Shown: in pieces, positions 37,317 to 49,552 of the stretch
How the letters are laid out: each line of letters begins with the position of its first letter
Position numbering within the stretch: position 1 is the first letter of the stretch
Source: Myrica gale
Taxonomy: Eukaryota > Streptophyta > Magnoliopsida > Fagales > Myricaceae
NCBI GenBank assembly: GCA_963930655.1
Contig: OZ005608.1
Location: 24,019,271-24,083,270 of the forward strand
Reading direction: 5' to 3'
Length of the DNA stretch: 64,000 bases
The notes under the pieces: generated by a model
The model's database searches: none
Told to the model about the DNA's origin: nothing
Seen by the model: the letters and a program-made list of their open reading frames with translations, nothing else
Translations under genes and position numbers: made by a program

Positions 37317-39503
37317 CAGAGCCGCGAGCGAGTAAGGCGAGGAAAGAAGAAACGGGTAAAATAAAGATGATCGTTGTGTTTTTCGACTGAAAAGGGCCAC
37401 TAGGAGCATAAAGCATAGAGACATAAGAGGTCCTATATGGAGGAGCGCCAAAAGAACGATGACGGTGTAAACAGAACAGTGCCCCTTTTATAGAATTACT
37501 ATTTTTGGGGGCGGAAATAGGAGACTTTAGAATATGTCACGAAATTACTAGATTAATAATATATTATCATTTTTGTTTTAGTTTTTATTGGGTCTAGTGA
37601 AAGTAAGTACAAATGATCAATCGGATAAAAAAACATTTTATATTATTTATTTTTATTAAAAGTTGGTCATCAAATAAAAAATTAAAACAGTAAAAAGCTC
37701 AAAAGAGAGGGGCAAAGGGAAAGGTTCCGCCCTGCAACATCAAGCGTAGTGGATCACCGGATCCTGTCAAAAGAGTGATTTGAATAGACCATCATGCTGA
37801 TAGGGCCCTCCGGGTCCCTCATGCTAGCCATTAGCTTGTCTAAAAAGCTTGGGACCGCGAAAATTGGCTATGTTTGGTTTAGTTGTAAAAATAATTTTTA
37901 TTTTTTTTTATAAGTAGTGTAAATTTTTTTTGAGATTGGTGAAAAATCAGTAAAACTTATAAAAAGTTATTGAAATTGGTGAAAAAGTATTGAAATTGAT
38001 GAAAAAATTATTGGAATCGGTGAAAATATATTGAAATTGATGAAAAAGTTAGTGAAAACTTTTTAAGAACTAAAACAAACCTAGCCTATTTGTAAAATCG
38101 CGCTTTGAGAAACATCTCGATGACGACACTTATCCAATAAATAATATCAATAGTTCAAATACAATATTATGCAACAATATCCATAGTTAAAATATAATAT
38201 TCTTTTCAACGTTTTCATCTAATTCTAATATTTTTTTATTACAAACTTCAACAAAAATTAAATATCTTTTAAGCTTTTCACCAACTTTTACATAAAAACT
38301 TATAAAGCTCCAATCTACTTAAATATTCACAATTTTATCAAAATTTTAAATATCTTTACAAAACGAATATCCCCCAAATCATCTCTCTACGCCTTTTTAT
38401 AGACCAACAAAAATTAAATACCTTTAAAACATTTCAACAACTTTTACACAAAAATCTATAAAACTCAAATCTATATAAATATTTACAATTCAATCGAAAT
38501 GTTAAAAATCTTACAATTTTTTATAAAACGAAAGTCTCCTAAGAAATAATTTGTTTTCGTCTTTGAAAATCAATTTGTGCCCTATGATTAAAGTGAAATT
38601 AGATTTCAAATTACAGAATTTGAAATATATATATATATAACCTCTCATGTTATAGAAATCCTTCAATGTGCATTCTTAGATGTAATAAACAAGCTGCCTG
38701 AGGATTTCTCCTCCACCACTGCATCAGAAGGGACCTTTCCAAACCGGCTGCAGTAGCAGTGGGGAATTCGGGATTTTTTTTTAATTTTTTTTACGAATTT
38801 TCGTATATAGAAAATTAGAAAAAAAATGTTCGAAATTAAGGCTGTTTGAACTAGTGTGCTAGCTATTCAAACTTTTGTCCTTTCATAGTTTACTTCTACC
38901 TCTTCTTTTCCAATTTCCACCACTAGAAAGACTTATAATTCCATTGAATGAGGACAAAGAACTAGCCTGATGGTTTGGTATTAAATCTCCTTTTAGGGAG
39001 ATGTCATTAGTCATCAAACAGATCCTTCCCAAGATCTATAATCCTTCCCCAAGCTAACAGAACTTAACTACAATTTTCCTTTAAACTTATACAATTGCTA
39101 TAACAAACTCCCACAATATTCAGTTTAAAGAGGCAATTTGCCTAAGCCCCCACAAATAATACACGTTAAAACCCTAAGCCCCCACAAATATCAAGAACCC
39201 GTGGAAAGAGAAACGCACAACAGCTTTTGGCGAGAACTAAAGCCGCCTTCACCCGGTAACACCCTCCTAGACAAGCAATTCCCAATGCCAGGGCAAGGAC
39301 AAAGAAAGCTGTGCTATTTTCGCCACCACTATAAAAACGAAGTAAAAAAACTGAAAATAATACAGAAAACAAAAACAACATCGATAGGGCCAACTGTAAA
39401 AATCTAGTGTTTAGTCTATTGACATAATGTGCATAAAAAATGCGCTCAAGCTAGCACTACGCGAAGCCAGCCTGTATGCCATGCACAATAGGTTAGAAGG
39501 CAT
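37317..39503. other. Space between the UNC-13 promoter and the RING gene 3' end
   Basis: UNC-13 promoter and leader run to about 37480. The rest is AT-rich repeat debris: at about 37867 a block of GAAATTGGTGAAAAAG-like units, and at 38430–38535 a copy of dispersed family B (ACACAAAAATCTATAAAACTC-like), also found at 45850–45965 and inverted at 47125–47225. GCCCCCACAAATA is repeated at about 39147 and 39179. No gene is seen. Confidence 0.5.
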
Positions 39504-42500
39504 TCATACTTCCTCTTGGCCGTTGGTGCTACTCTTCAAAATATTATACTTGCAGAGAGGACATGTAGCATTGATGTAGAGCCACTTATCCACGCAGGCA
39601 CAATGAAAATGATGACCACAGGGAAGTTCTCTAAGCTCAACTCCGTCATCATAAGCAGAAAGGCAGATGCAACACTCCTAGAAGTTACCAGAGGCATAAT
39701 GTCAAATATGGAACCACTCTTAATTTGGGTATTTTAAGCAATATATACAATAGGAAATCATATAAGAACCCAGATAGAATCCCGGTTTACAATGATGCAT
39801 ACCTAATTATTTGTACAAAAAAGATGTAGATGTGTTTCTTTAATTTATATCAGTGCGTATCAGCTTGTCTCCCTATGTGTTAGTTTTCACTTTTTGGAAA
39901 CAGTACACACAATAATAAGAACAGATAAGGAGAAAATAACGAAAGCTAACCCAGAAAACGAATGTTTTCGACTACATACCGCATCCTCTTGTGAAAGAAC
40001 ATGTTCCATGGAGGAATCTGTGCCACATTGAGTCATTATTCCCCCAGTAAGTCCTTGTACATCACCACCAAGTTTCTCATTATCCCCCATCTTCCGGAAT
40101 TTGAATTTTGAAAGCTGTTCAATGTCTTCTTTTGTAGCACCTTCCTGTTTTGGTAAAAGGTCATCAGAAGAAAACGAAAATAAAGGGTACAGGAAAAGGG
40201 ACATTAGTATAGGCTACACCATTTAACTCCAGTAAATTAATAACCTCGTAGCAATGTGATGATTCTCCTCTTTTACGACCCATTGTATGCAATGATATAT
40301 GCATATGTAGAGAATGAAGGGACTAGCAGTACTCCTATTGTTTCAAAAAAAAACAATATTCAAATATATTTATAAGTGCATGCGTGCATGATAGCAGAAA
40401 CCGATATTCAAAGCATTACCCTCTTTAACTTATCAAAAATGGAAGATGTTTCGAAGACAGGGTTGTGTCTGTGGATTGTTTGGGGGGTTCTTTGTTGCAT
40501 TCCTTGTTTTTGTGGGCTCATTCGGTCTTAGGTTCTCCTTTTGTGGATTTTTCGGATTTTCTTAGTTTTTTAGCGTGTTTGCTTTAGATTTTGTCAGTAT
40601 AGTCTCTTGTACTGTCAGTTTCCTTTTTCTTTAATAATATTGACTTACTTATAAAAAAAAAACTTATCAAAAAAAAAACATTACCCTCTTTAAAAACACA
40701 GGTTTACAAATAAATTACGCATTTCAGTTAGTCCATACAAGAATTGCACATCAAACAGTAGAAAGTCAATAAATATTTGCCAGTGAGATATAGCTGAAAT
40801 TCCACTACTTCCCCAAGTAAGAGAGGGCTGACAGAACACTTGAAAAGTTCAACACCCGTGGTCTCATGCCATTTTTAACCTACCAAAACTAATAGTGATA
40901 AAGTATAAAGCATCAAAAGTCACCATGCGCTTGAGCCCCTCAACTGGGAAAAAAGAGGTTAAGAACAGTTTGTCATCTACAAAGAAACGCTACCCATTGA
41001 GATGCTAACATGACAGAGACTTGCAGGTTGCAGGCATAGAATACTCTACCAGAAATTTTTTTTGATGGATACTTCAATATTCATGAGATCTATTCAAAAG
41101 GTCCATCCAATCCCTTGTAGCCTAAAGGATACTAACACATTCACATCAAAGCCCTGGATTATATTTTCAAGATTCAGTCATTCAACTTGTAAAATCAAGT
41201 AATATAGACTTTTTTTTTGTTTTTTATCAACAGAGGAATGGCCCCGTGGGCGACCGCCCGTTGGGGCTTGTAGAGTTTCCCAGAACATAGAAGATAAGCG
41301 TTATCTTATGTCTACTAAGCAGTACATTGAGAAAGGCATTTTTGAAACAAAGGACAAGATCACCAATCAACTATCTCAATGGAATTTTTTTCATTATTAT
41401 TATAACTCATGATCCACTTCCTTCCCCTTGCTCTTCGAATTGTTTCCTTTGACACAACTAGATACATCTATGTGTTGCTCTCCAGTCTGACATAATTCCT
41501 TTCTATCTGTCCAAGTATTTCTTTCCTCTCGCCTATTTATCATAAACTTTTCTAATGCTAGTCAAGCAGTGCTTCTGTACTGGCTACTTGCATGCAACCA
41601 TATAAACAAATTGTTAAAGTTGGGATCTAACATTCTTGAAATTAGATAGCAAAAGCTCCATTAATCAAGATGCATAATTGAACTAGAGTCCTTGGGGTTA
41701 GTGAAATCTGATGTAACTTTGGTCTATATCATTCAATCAATCACCCATTTTTTAATCTTTCGGATTTCAGTAATTTTTTAACCTGTATGCTTTAGCTGTT
41801 TTCAGTACAGTCTTTTGTATTGCTGACACTTTTATTATTCAATAATATTTAATCTTACTTATCAAAAACAAATCAATCACCCTTTTCAAAGAGATATGAA
41901 CTCTATTCCTGGACAACCGAATGTTTGTGGAGGTCAAAGATGTATGATTCTTGAATCTATAACAAACCAACTATAAGCTCTTTTTACCCAATAAGATTAG
42001 CATATGAAACTAACTTGAATAAGAACCTACAAAAAAAACTAAATATTTCTTTCTTATCCATTTTTTTTATAAGCATGTTAATCTTTATTAATGAAAAAGA
42101 GACTTAACAGTACAAGAGAATATACTGAAAACTCTAGAGCATACAAGCTAAAAAAACTTAGAAAATAACCCTCAAAAGGAAAACCTAAGACCGAATTAGA
42201 CCACATAAAAAGAGAATGCAACAAAGAACCCCCCAAACGATCAAAAGACATGACCTTGTCCTCAAAACATCTCTCATTCCTTTCCCTCCACAAGCTCCAC
42301 CAAAACAAAAAAGCCATCCAATTGGGCAAAGTTAGGCGCTAATGGAAAAAAGACCCGCAACCTGGCAAGAAACAAGGTCTCTACTGGGTTAATGTTCCCT
42401 CATTAGAAAATCAAGTAGTATTCAGCCATATTTAAACATCTTTGTGCAGTATCTGTCCCCATGTTCCCACTTGCTTTCTAAGGTGTATCAATTTTAGCAA

Positions 42501-45296
42501 AAACACACAAAGTAATTAAAAAGATACACCAAAAAATAATCGAAAAAGAATTAACAACATACTACAAAAACCTACTAGTGGTAGGACACAATTAGAAGCT
42601 TAAAACAAAATTTGGACGGGGGCTAGCATTCCACCTATTTCCACAAATTCGAATCCACATCTTATCATGATATTTGTCGACATCCAACTCATCCATTAAA
42701 TTGAAGTCCTCCCCAAGGCGATCAAATCTCTTAATTTTATTTCTGCCATAAGCAATATTTGAGCTTGACTGCCGACCCACCAAACAGTGGTGTTTGCGAA
42801 CAAAAAATTTGGGGTGGTCAAACTTTTGGTTTATGAGAGTTGGTGAAAAAGTGAAGAGAGAGATGATATGAATGAATTTTATATGTTTATTGTAATGGAA
42901 ATAGATGATTTGATGAGAAGAGACATTATTTTGTAGTTATTTTATTAAGTCAAAATTTTGCACGCAAACACCACCTTGTAAATAGATTTGGATTAAGTGC
43001 TTTGCTACAGAAGTATAATGTACGGACAAACTCCACCATAGCTAAATTTAGGGCTGAACAGAACCGGACCGGACCGGAAAACCGGACCGGATTTGCGGTC
43101 CGGTCCGGTTTCAATTTTAAAAATACGGTCCGGTCCGGACCGAATTGAAAGACCGGATTTATCCGGTCCGGTCCGGTCTGTATATATTTGAAATGCGGTC
43201 CGGACCGGACCGGACCGCATTTCATAAAAAAAAAATTTAATTTTTTTTAATTACTAACTCACTGCGCAGCGCTATCTGCACTGCGCGAAATTTTTAAAAA
43301 AAAAAAAAATTTCATAAAGATTTTAAATCCGGTCTGGACCATTTAAGTGGTCCAGACCGGACCGTATTTCTTACAACTGGTCCGGTCCTTTAAAATTGGA
43401 GGACCGGAAATGCGGTCCGGACCGCATTTCCGGTTTTCACCCCTAGCTAAATTCCATTTACTCCAACTTGGTGGTAACATGCTTAGCAAGTGGTGATAGC
43501 ATTATTCGTTTCAAACACTCTTCAAAGACTAAAACTACAATAAAACAATATTCAGGGCAAGTTCTTGGAGCATTAATTGATTCTTTTTCTGATTTCAACT
43601 ATTCAAGACAATATTAAACTGCTATCACTTATAATTTGTGAGAATTGAATACAATACACAAAGAAACCATATATTAGCAATGAGTCACTTATGGTAATGA
43701 TCATAATTATAGCAATGCAATAAATTAAGGCACTTATGGCTAGGAAACAGTATATGAGAATTACCTGGTCTGTCACAGCATATAAAAGTGCTATGATACA
43801 TGGAAGACAGCAGCAAACAGCAATGCCAATTACACATGCCAGTGCAACACAGAAAACGACAAAGAACACATCAAAACCCAAGAAAATTATACATAGCCTG
43901 CAAAACAACCCATATTACCCAATGTAAGATTCAATTACAAATACAAATCCGAACACACACACAGAGAGAGAGAGAGAACCAACACATACCAGTAAAGCTG
44001 CGGAGAGCCATGAGCTAGAGCTTGACCATCTGCAGATACCCAGTAGAATCCAATAATCCACCAGAGAAATGAAAACATTGTATTTGCAGATTCCAGATGC
44101 TTTGCAACACTGCTGTGTCAACGAAAACACAATATGATGAGCACATATCAATGAAAAAACCATTAAAAAAATCACCTTTTCTTCTTTAAATCTCGCAAAT
44201 CATCATGTATAGAAACCAACTTGTCATACTATAGATATTACTTTTTTTAAAACATACTCAAAGCAAAGTCCTTCAAACAAAAATCAAAAGACAGATTAGA
44301 AACAAAACCAAAACACAGAAGTCCGTGAATCATCAACCGCACCCAATACCCTTCCACTTTTATACATTTCTACATATACAGGAGGACATGCATAGACAGC
44401 AGAAAGATACTGACTTCATGCCCATAAAAGAGGCTAAATGCCGAGGTGCAAGGTTTCAAATTACAAATATCGGGAAATCCCACAATTGAATGCATTATAG
44501 TTTCAGAAAAATAATGCATTATAGTTTCAGAAAAAGAATGCATTATAGTTTCCACTAGGTCTCATCCATATAAGACGATAAACAAACTGCCGTAAATCCT
44601 CTTCGCAGCTTGAAAACGATAAAGTATCATGTATAACACAAGAGAACAGTACGATATCATCAAATAAATATGAACCTGACCGTAAAGTTTTGAAATTCAA
44701 TTCTGCAACAAATATCTAAAACAAAATTACCCCCTGCCCTCCTCTTCCAAATGGTCCGCCAATGTGACGTACTGGCTCGGATCCTCTCCCGACCTTGAGC
44801 TCAAATTTCCATCAACTTCAGCCGAATCAAATGTTGGTGGCCGGCTCCGCCGCCTCTGCCGCCTTCTCCGATACTCGACACAGACGCAAACCATGTGTAG
44901 CACGCATTGCAGGGCGTAGCCCACGATCCAGAGCCTAAGTGGCATGCTCGGCACCTCGTTCCGGCTCAGCACCAGGACTGTGGCAGCGACAACCACAAAG
45001 GCGAAGTTCCAGATGATGTCGAGGACCACCACGGGCTTTGAGTACGCCCAGTCGCTCTGCGCCTCCTCCAATTGATCCGCCGCGGTCTCGCGCACCAGCA
45101 TCGACGGCTCGCGCATGAGCCGGCGGCCGCTGCTGGCTTGCCGTAGAAACCGCGCGGCCTGGCGCAGGCTCTGCCGCTGAACGAATCGACGGCTCGGATT
45201 GGTCTCGTCGCTTGACCCACTAGAATTGTTGAGCAAAGGCGTCGTATCGACGATGTCGGAAGAGGAGGAACGGTTCGGGGACCTTGTCGAGGCCAT
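39504..45296 (-). CDS. Membrane-anchored RING-H2 E3 ubiquitin ligase, 386 aa
   Basis: Exons 44731–45296, 43990–44112, 43765–43897, 39980–40144 and 39504–39677; junctions in phase, 387 codons with stop. Residues 1–80 are Ser/Arg-rich and soluble. Hydrophobic segments follow ([52 protein letters not shown], and a long Cys-rich stretch from exon 3), so the protein is polytopic. The C-terminal RING-H2 finger has ligands C331, C334, C349, H351, H354, C357, C368 and C371 ([24 protein letters not shown]). The match is to the plant family At4g11680/At1g12760/At1g63170, E3 ligases presumed to act on membrane substrates; the substrate is unknown. Intron 3 is 3.6 kb and packed with transposon pieces. 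Functional class is certain, biological role is not. Confidence 0.93.
40429..40678 (+). mobile_element. Short 3' LINE fragment with 15-bp target duplication
   Basis: The sequence translates, with frameshifts, to [20 protein letters not shown], matching the LINE at 42061, and ends in A-rich tails. CATTACCCTCTTTAA flanks it at 40414–40428 and 40679–40693. Length about 250 bases, heavily 5' truncated. Confidence 0.88.
41747..41870 (+). mobile_element. Tiny LINE 3' tail with 12-bp target duplication
   Basis: About 120 bases resembling the untranslated 3' end of the 40429 fragment (TTTCAGTACAGTC, TTTTATTATTCAATAATATT, CTTATCAAAAAC). Flanks AATCAATCACCC at 41735–41746 and 41871–41882 are identical. 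Confidence 0.75.
42061..42360 (-). mobile_element. LINE 3' fragment with reverse-transcriptase C-terminal zinc region
   Basis: On the minus strand the frame reads [20 protein letters not shown], then [17 protein letters not shown], the conserved zf-RVT tail of plant L1 retrotransposons. The 3' poly(A) appears as a T run at about 42061–42068. The 5' limit is approximate and no duplication was found. Confidence 0.8.
42787..42974. mobile_element. MITE family A, most complete copy
   Basis: GTGGTGTTTGCG (42787–42798) and its exact complement CGCAAACACCAC (42963–42974) bound 188 bases whose body matches the copies at 2345 and 46880. The target duplication is not clear. Confidence 0.7.
43049..43445. 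mobile_element. hAT-type element with CCGGTCCGGACC subterminal repeats
   Basis: Ends are TAGGGCTGAACAGAACCGG and, inverted, TAGGGGTGAAAACCGG. GCTAAATT is duplicated at 43041–43048 and 43446–43453. Dense GGTCCGGTCCGG and complement arrays fill both halves and could form strong hairpins. Lies in intron 3 of the RING gene. Confidence 0.92.
44489..44555. repeat. Three 24-bp tandem units in RING gene intron 1
   Basis: AATGCATTATAGTTTCAGAA starts at 44489, 44513 and 44537. The third copy is truncated. Confidence 0.9.
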
Positions 45297-46145
45297 CAGT
45301 GAGAATAAAGATTGGGAATTTTTCAGACTTCCGAAAAGGTAGTAAGAAATGGTAGTTTTGAAGGTTTTTGCGAGAATCGAAGGTCGGGTACTAGATTATT
45401 GTCGACGATCCAGAAACGGAGACGAATTGTTTTTTCGTTTGTGTTTTGTCTCAGGTGCGGTTGGTACGGTAATTACAGTTTATCTGACCGTTGTAAACGA
45501 CTGTAAAATAAATATCCGACTAGTTTCACTTTGATCGGAAGGCTTTACGAAGATAAACGAGAATTTCAGACAAAGTTGGTTAGTAAAAAGTATTTTAGAA
45601 TAGAATAGTATTTAATAAAATTTAAAAATTTTCTAAACAATAAATAATTACATTAAATTATTTCTCTCATCAACTCTTTATAAACTCCAATAAAATTACA
45701 TGGCATTTATATTTTTAAAATTTTAATAAAATTTTACTTTTCTCAAACACATTTCAAAATTTTACTTCTACTTTTATCACTCATTCTCCAATTATAATAC
45801 TACATCTTTTTTAACACAAATACAAAATTTTAATAAAATTTTGAAATCAAACTTTCACTAATTTTTACACAAAAATCTATAAAACTCCTATCTACATAAA
45901 AATCTTACAATTCTATCAAAATATTAAAAATCTTACCATTTTTTACAAAACTAACATTTCCTTAGTCAAAATTATCTCCCTTTCAAATTTTATTTTTTAT
46001 TATTTTCAACAAAATTTAATCTCTTTCATATTTTTATAACAATCCAAAAATTCTAAGAATTATTAACTTCTTGACTTGTGTTTAAGCGTTAAAATTTTGA
46101 GATGGTTAAAATATTAGGGTGTTGGAGTTGGTGAAAGAATGAAGA
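45297..46145. other. RING gene promoter and AT-rich repeats
   Basis: The first 250 bases are probably the RING promoter. A copy of dispersed repeat family B is at 45850–45965. No gene is seen. Confidence 0.45.
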
Positions 46146-46872
46146 AAATTTACAAAAACTCACTAGGTTTTAAAAAATTTAAAAATCTCAGTGGATTTTT
46201 CATTTTGGTACTGAAACTCACTCGACCCAAAGCTTTTAGAAATTTTTAATGGAAAATTCATCTCATTCAATCGCAATGTGACATGTGTTATTAAAAGAAA
46301 TATAAATATAAATATAAGTCTTTTAAAAATAAAAAATAAATTTGAAATTCATAAAAAAACATAATAATTATTTTTTTTTTAAAAAGATCAGGGTCCCCAA
46401 TCATTTCACGGTGGAGGGGGAGAATCATCTCTTCAGCTCTGGCTGCCCAACCCTCCTCCACCCCGGCTCTGGGGCAGTTGGAGGACTTCCTTCAAATCAC
46501 CGCCCAGGTTGGAGGAGGACCTCCACTGTGGGCGGCCAGACTCCCCCGACGACCAGAGGTGGAGAGGCCACCGTGAAAGGATAGGGGGACCCAATCGTTT
46601 TTTTTTTTTTTTTTAAAAATATATTAAATCAATTATATTTTTTTATTAAATTTAGATTTATTTTTTATATTTAAAAATATTTATATTTATTTTAATGACA
46701 CGTGTCACATTGCGATTGAGCGAGATGAATTTTCCGCTAAAAAAGTCTAATGGCATTGAGTCAAGTGAGTTTTCATACCAAAATGACAAACATAGTAAGT
46801 TTTTAAAAAAAATTTAAAACCCAGTGAGGTTTTTAAAAAGACTCTAAAACATAGTGTGTTATTTATAAATTT
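46146..46872. mobile_element. Foldback element with a GC-rich nested core
   Basis: Complementary halves start AAATTTACAAAAACTCACTA and end with its diverged complement; CAATCGCAATGTGACA (about 46270) pairs with TGTCACATTGCGATTG (about 46704). The core, about 46384–46596, is GC-rich in sharp contrast to the arms. It opens GGGTCCCCAATCATTTCACGG and closes CCGTGAAAGGATAGGGGGAC, a second, nested inverted repeat. It interrupts a family A MITE, whose body resumes at about 46880. Confidence 0.78.
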
Positions 46873-47734
46873 ATCAAAAAGTGAAGATAAATTATTTGAT
46901 TGAATTTTTTATATTTATTATAGTAAAATAGATAATTTGATCGGAGGGAGAATATTTTATAGTTATTTATTAGGCCAAAAGTTTAGCTAACAAATACCAC
47001 TTTATGAAAAAAGTGAATAATGAGATAATTTAAATGAATTTTGTATATTTATTATAAGAAAAAGAGATAATTTAATACAAGAAAAAAATATTTATAATTA
47101 TTTTATTAAGTCGAGAGATAGTTAAAGTAAGATTTTTAGAAATTTGATAGAATTGTGAATATTTATATAGAGGGGAGTTTTATAGCTTTTTGTATTAAAG
47201 TTGATAAAAAAAGTTTTAAAGATATTTATTTTTTATTAGAGTTAGTAAAAAGTTGTAGAAATAGAATATTTGATGTAATTTTTTAATAAAAAAATATTGG
47301 ATGTTAGTGAAAAAGTATTAAGAGAGAAGATTTGTTATAATTTTTATTTGAAAAGTTGTTAGAATTTGTATAAGATTTTTTGAGATTTTGAATATTTATT
47401 AATATAAAATGTGTTGTGCTGTGTTTGGATGAGCAAACAAATTTTCTAGTTGTCGAAGGTAATGTAAATTATATTTTGATTAGTGAAAATGTTTTTGTAG
47501 TTTATAAAAAGGTATTGAAGTTTGCACGAAGTTATTAAAATGTGTAAAAAAAATTATTGTAATTTATAAAAAGATATTAAATTTGATGAAAAAATAGTTA
47601 TGAATTTTTTTAAAAAAATATTAATATACTCTTTATATCTTAAAATATTTTTACAAACTGAAGATGCATACCGAACAGTATCGGAATCGTTTCCAGATTT
47701 TAAAACTAGTTACGCCTTAACATTGGGTGGAAAA
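46873..47734. other. AT-rich repeat remnants
   Basis: Family A MITE remains occupy 46880–46990 and 47030–47115, and an inverted family B copy 47125–47225. No gene is seen. Confidence 0.5.
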
Positions 47735-48247
47735 TAGGGGTGAGTACCGGAACGGATGGAACCGGAATGGGCCATTCCGGTTCCGGTACTCACCGGAATA
47801 GAAATTTCTACTCTGGTTCCATTCCGGAATTTACCGGAATGGAACCGGAACGGAATCGGAATTTTCCTGAAACGGAACCGGAAATTCCGGTTCCATAACT
47901 GGGCCTAAAAGGCCCAGTTTTACTTTGGCCCAAAATATTTTTTTAAGCATTTTGGGCCGAAATTGGGCTTTTTTATTTTTTCTCATGTTGCATCAATTTC
48001 ATAATATGGTTTTTAAACATATCATGATCATCAAGACATCAAAGGGGAAAAAAATACATCACTACATTTTGTCTCAAAATAACTAAACTATACTAAAAAA
48101 TTATTAATTTTTTAAAAAATACCGGAACCGGAAAATTCCGGTATTTCCGCCGGAAATTCCGGTTCCGGTTCCGGTTCCGAAATTTCCATAAAATATGGTT
48201 TCGGAACCGGAATTTCCGATGGAAACCGGATGATTTGCTCACCCTTA
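47735..48247. mobile_element. hAT-type element, 513 bp, CCGGAA subterminal repeats
   Basis: Ends are TAGGGGTGAGTACCGG and, inverted, TAAGGGTGAGC. Flanks GTGGAAAA (47727–47734) and GCGGAAAA (48248–48255) match at 7 of 8. Subterminal GGTTCCGGTTCCGG arrays parallel the element at 43049 but with a different motif. Confidence 0.85.
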
Positions 48248-48771
48248 GCGGAAAACCCGTTTGGTTTGCATTCGGCTGCGGAAACCAACAAAAAGGATTT
48301 GGGCCGAATACCAAAACCGGAACTCGAAACGACCAGTAGCTTAGAATTTCTAAGAAAAAACAGAAAGTTAAAAGGACTATAAGAGACAATTAACAAATAG
48401 TTATGTGATTGAGGAAGCCATCCACTATACTACAGAAATGTACTGGAAACACCCCCCTCTATGTCCTTTGTTTTGCCCTACAAGGCTGTGGATTTACCAG
48501 AACACAAACATGGTCATAAATACTTGGGTGCTCTAGCTAATGTTTTACATTTATTTTTGTTGCCAGTCTGGAACTCCTCTTTGACTTTCATTTCTTTTGC
48601 CAAATATATTAGATGAAGCTGTTGAGTTGGGTCTTTTTCGTAACTAAAATATATATATATGCATATCTTCAGTAGCGAAAATATTCTTTATACGCATAAA
48701 CTTATAATAGCAAAGGACACAACAATCACTGTTCAAAAATACTCTAGATGGTTTTGAATAACAGCTGGTCT
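48248..48771. other. Intergenic, nothing recognised
   Basis: No coding or repeat structure is identified. Confidence 0.4.
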
Positions 48772-48975
48772 CACTACAAGAAAGTTGGGTTTCAACGACA
48801 AAATTCTTGGGTGTGACTCTATTCTGGTTGGCGAAACATTCGCAACAACGACCAGGCGTAGCATCACCGACGAACGTTCGACCACCGCATAACGTCGTTA
48901 GAGACAAAAGCCGACAGAAAAACCTGTTATTTGTGACGACTGGTTCCGACGTTGATGAGGAAGTTTCTTGTAGTG
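48772..48975. mobile_element. 204-bp CACTA MITE
   Basis: Starts CACTACAAGAAAGTTGGG, ends GGAAGTTTCTTGTAGTG, and is flanked by TCT on both sides (48769–48771, 48976–48978). It is a different family from 16798, with the classic CACTACAAGAAA terminus. Confidence 0.92.
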
Positions 48976-49379
48976 TCTTGGAAGCCTGGTTTTGTCTCTC
49001 TTTTTTTGTCAAGCCAAGCTGGTCCAGGACAGGGGAACTATTGATGCATTACACATTTTGGTTTGTGCTAGCACTGTAAATGACAATTTTTTTAATTATT
49101 ATCTTGGATAGAAATTATTTTGATCTGATCAAAAGTTAGGACAATGTAATGAAATGTAAAAGATTTTAATTCTAATGCAATAGGAATCGTTGAATGGAAG
49201 AGTAGGTGATTCAATCTTCAAATCATATATGAAAATGATCTCATTGTATTGGGACCGCAGCCAGCAGCTCATGTGATCTTAACCTCTCGCAATTGATAAG
49301 TATAGGCCGTACTTGATGATGCATATACTAAGGAAAGGTCTTTTTGAATTTTTCCTCATGGAAAGTCATCGGGATGTCC

Positions 49380-49540
49380 GGACACATTTGACCAATATAA
49401 TCTCGTGGACACATTTGACCAGTATAGCCTTTCTGCCACGACTGCTTCCGGCAGAGGAGGTTTTTCTTGTAGTGACCCTTTCAATTCACACTCCACATTA
49501 TATATTCAAAACATATTTGACCAATATAATCTCGAAGTGA
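49380..49540. repeat. Repeated TTTGACCAATATAATCTCG blocks with a CACTA-like end
   Basis: TTTGACCAATATAATCTCG or a close variant occurs at about 49390, 49414 and 49515. Between the last two lies GGTTTTTCTTGTAGTG ending at 49474, a CACTA right terminus whose left end is lost. The block also occurs at about 53540, so it belongs to the duplicated subtilase upstream region. Confidence 0.55.
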
Positions 49541-49552
49541 CATTTATATATA

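Noticed and set aside
44966-45220. 84-aa Arg/Ala-rich frame in RING exon 1
   Set aside because: Shadow of the real exon in another frame, caused by local high GC.
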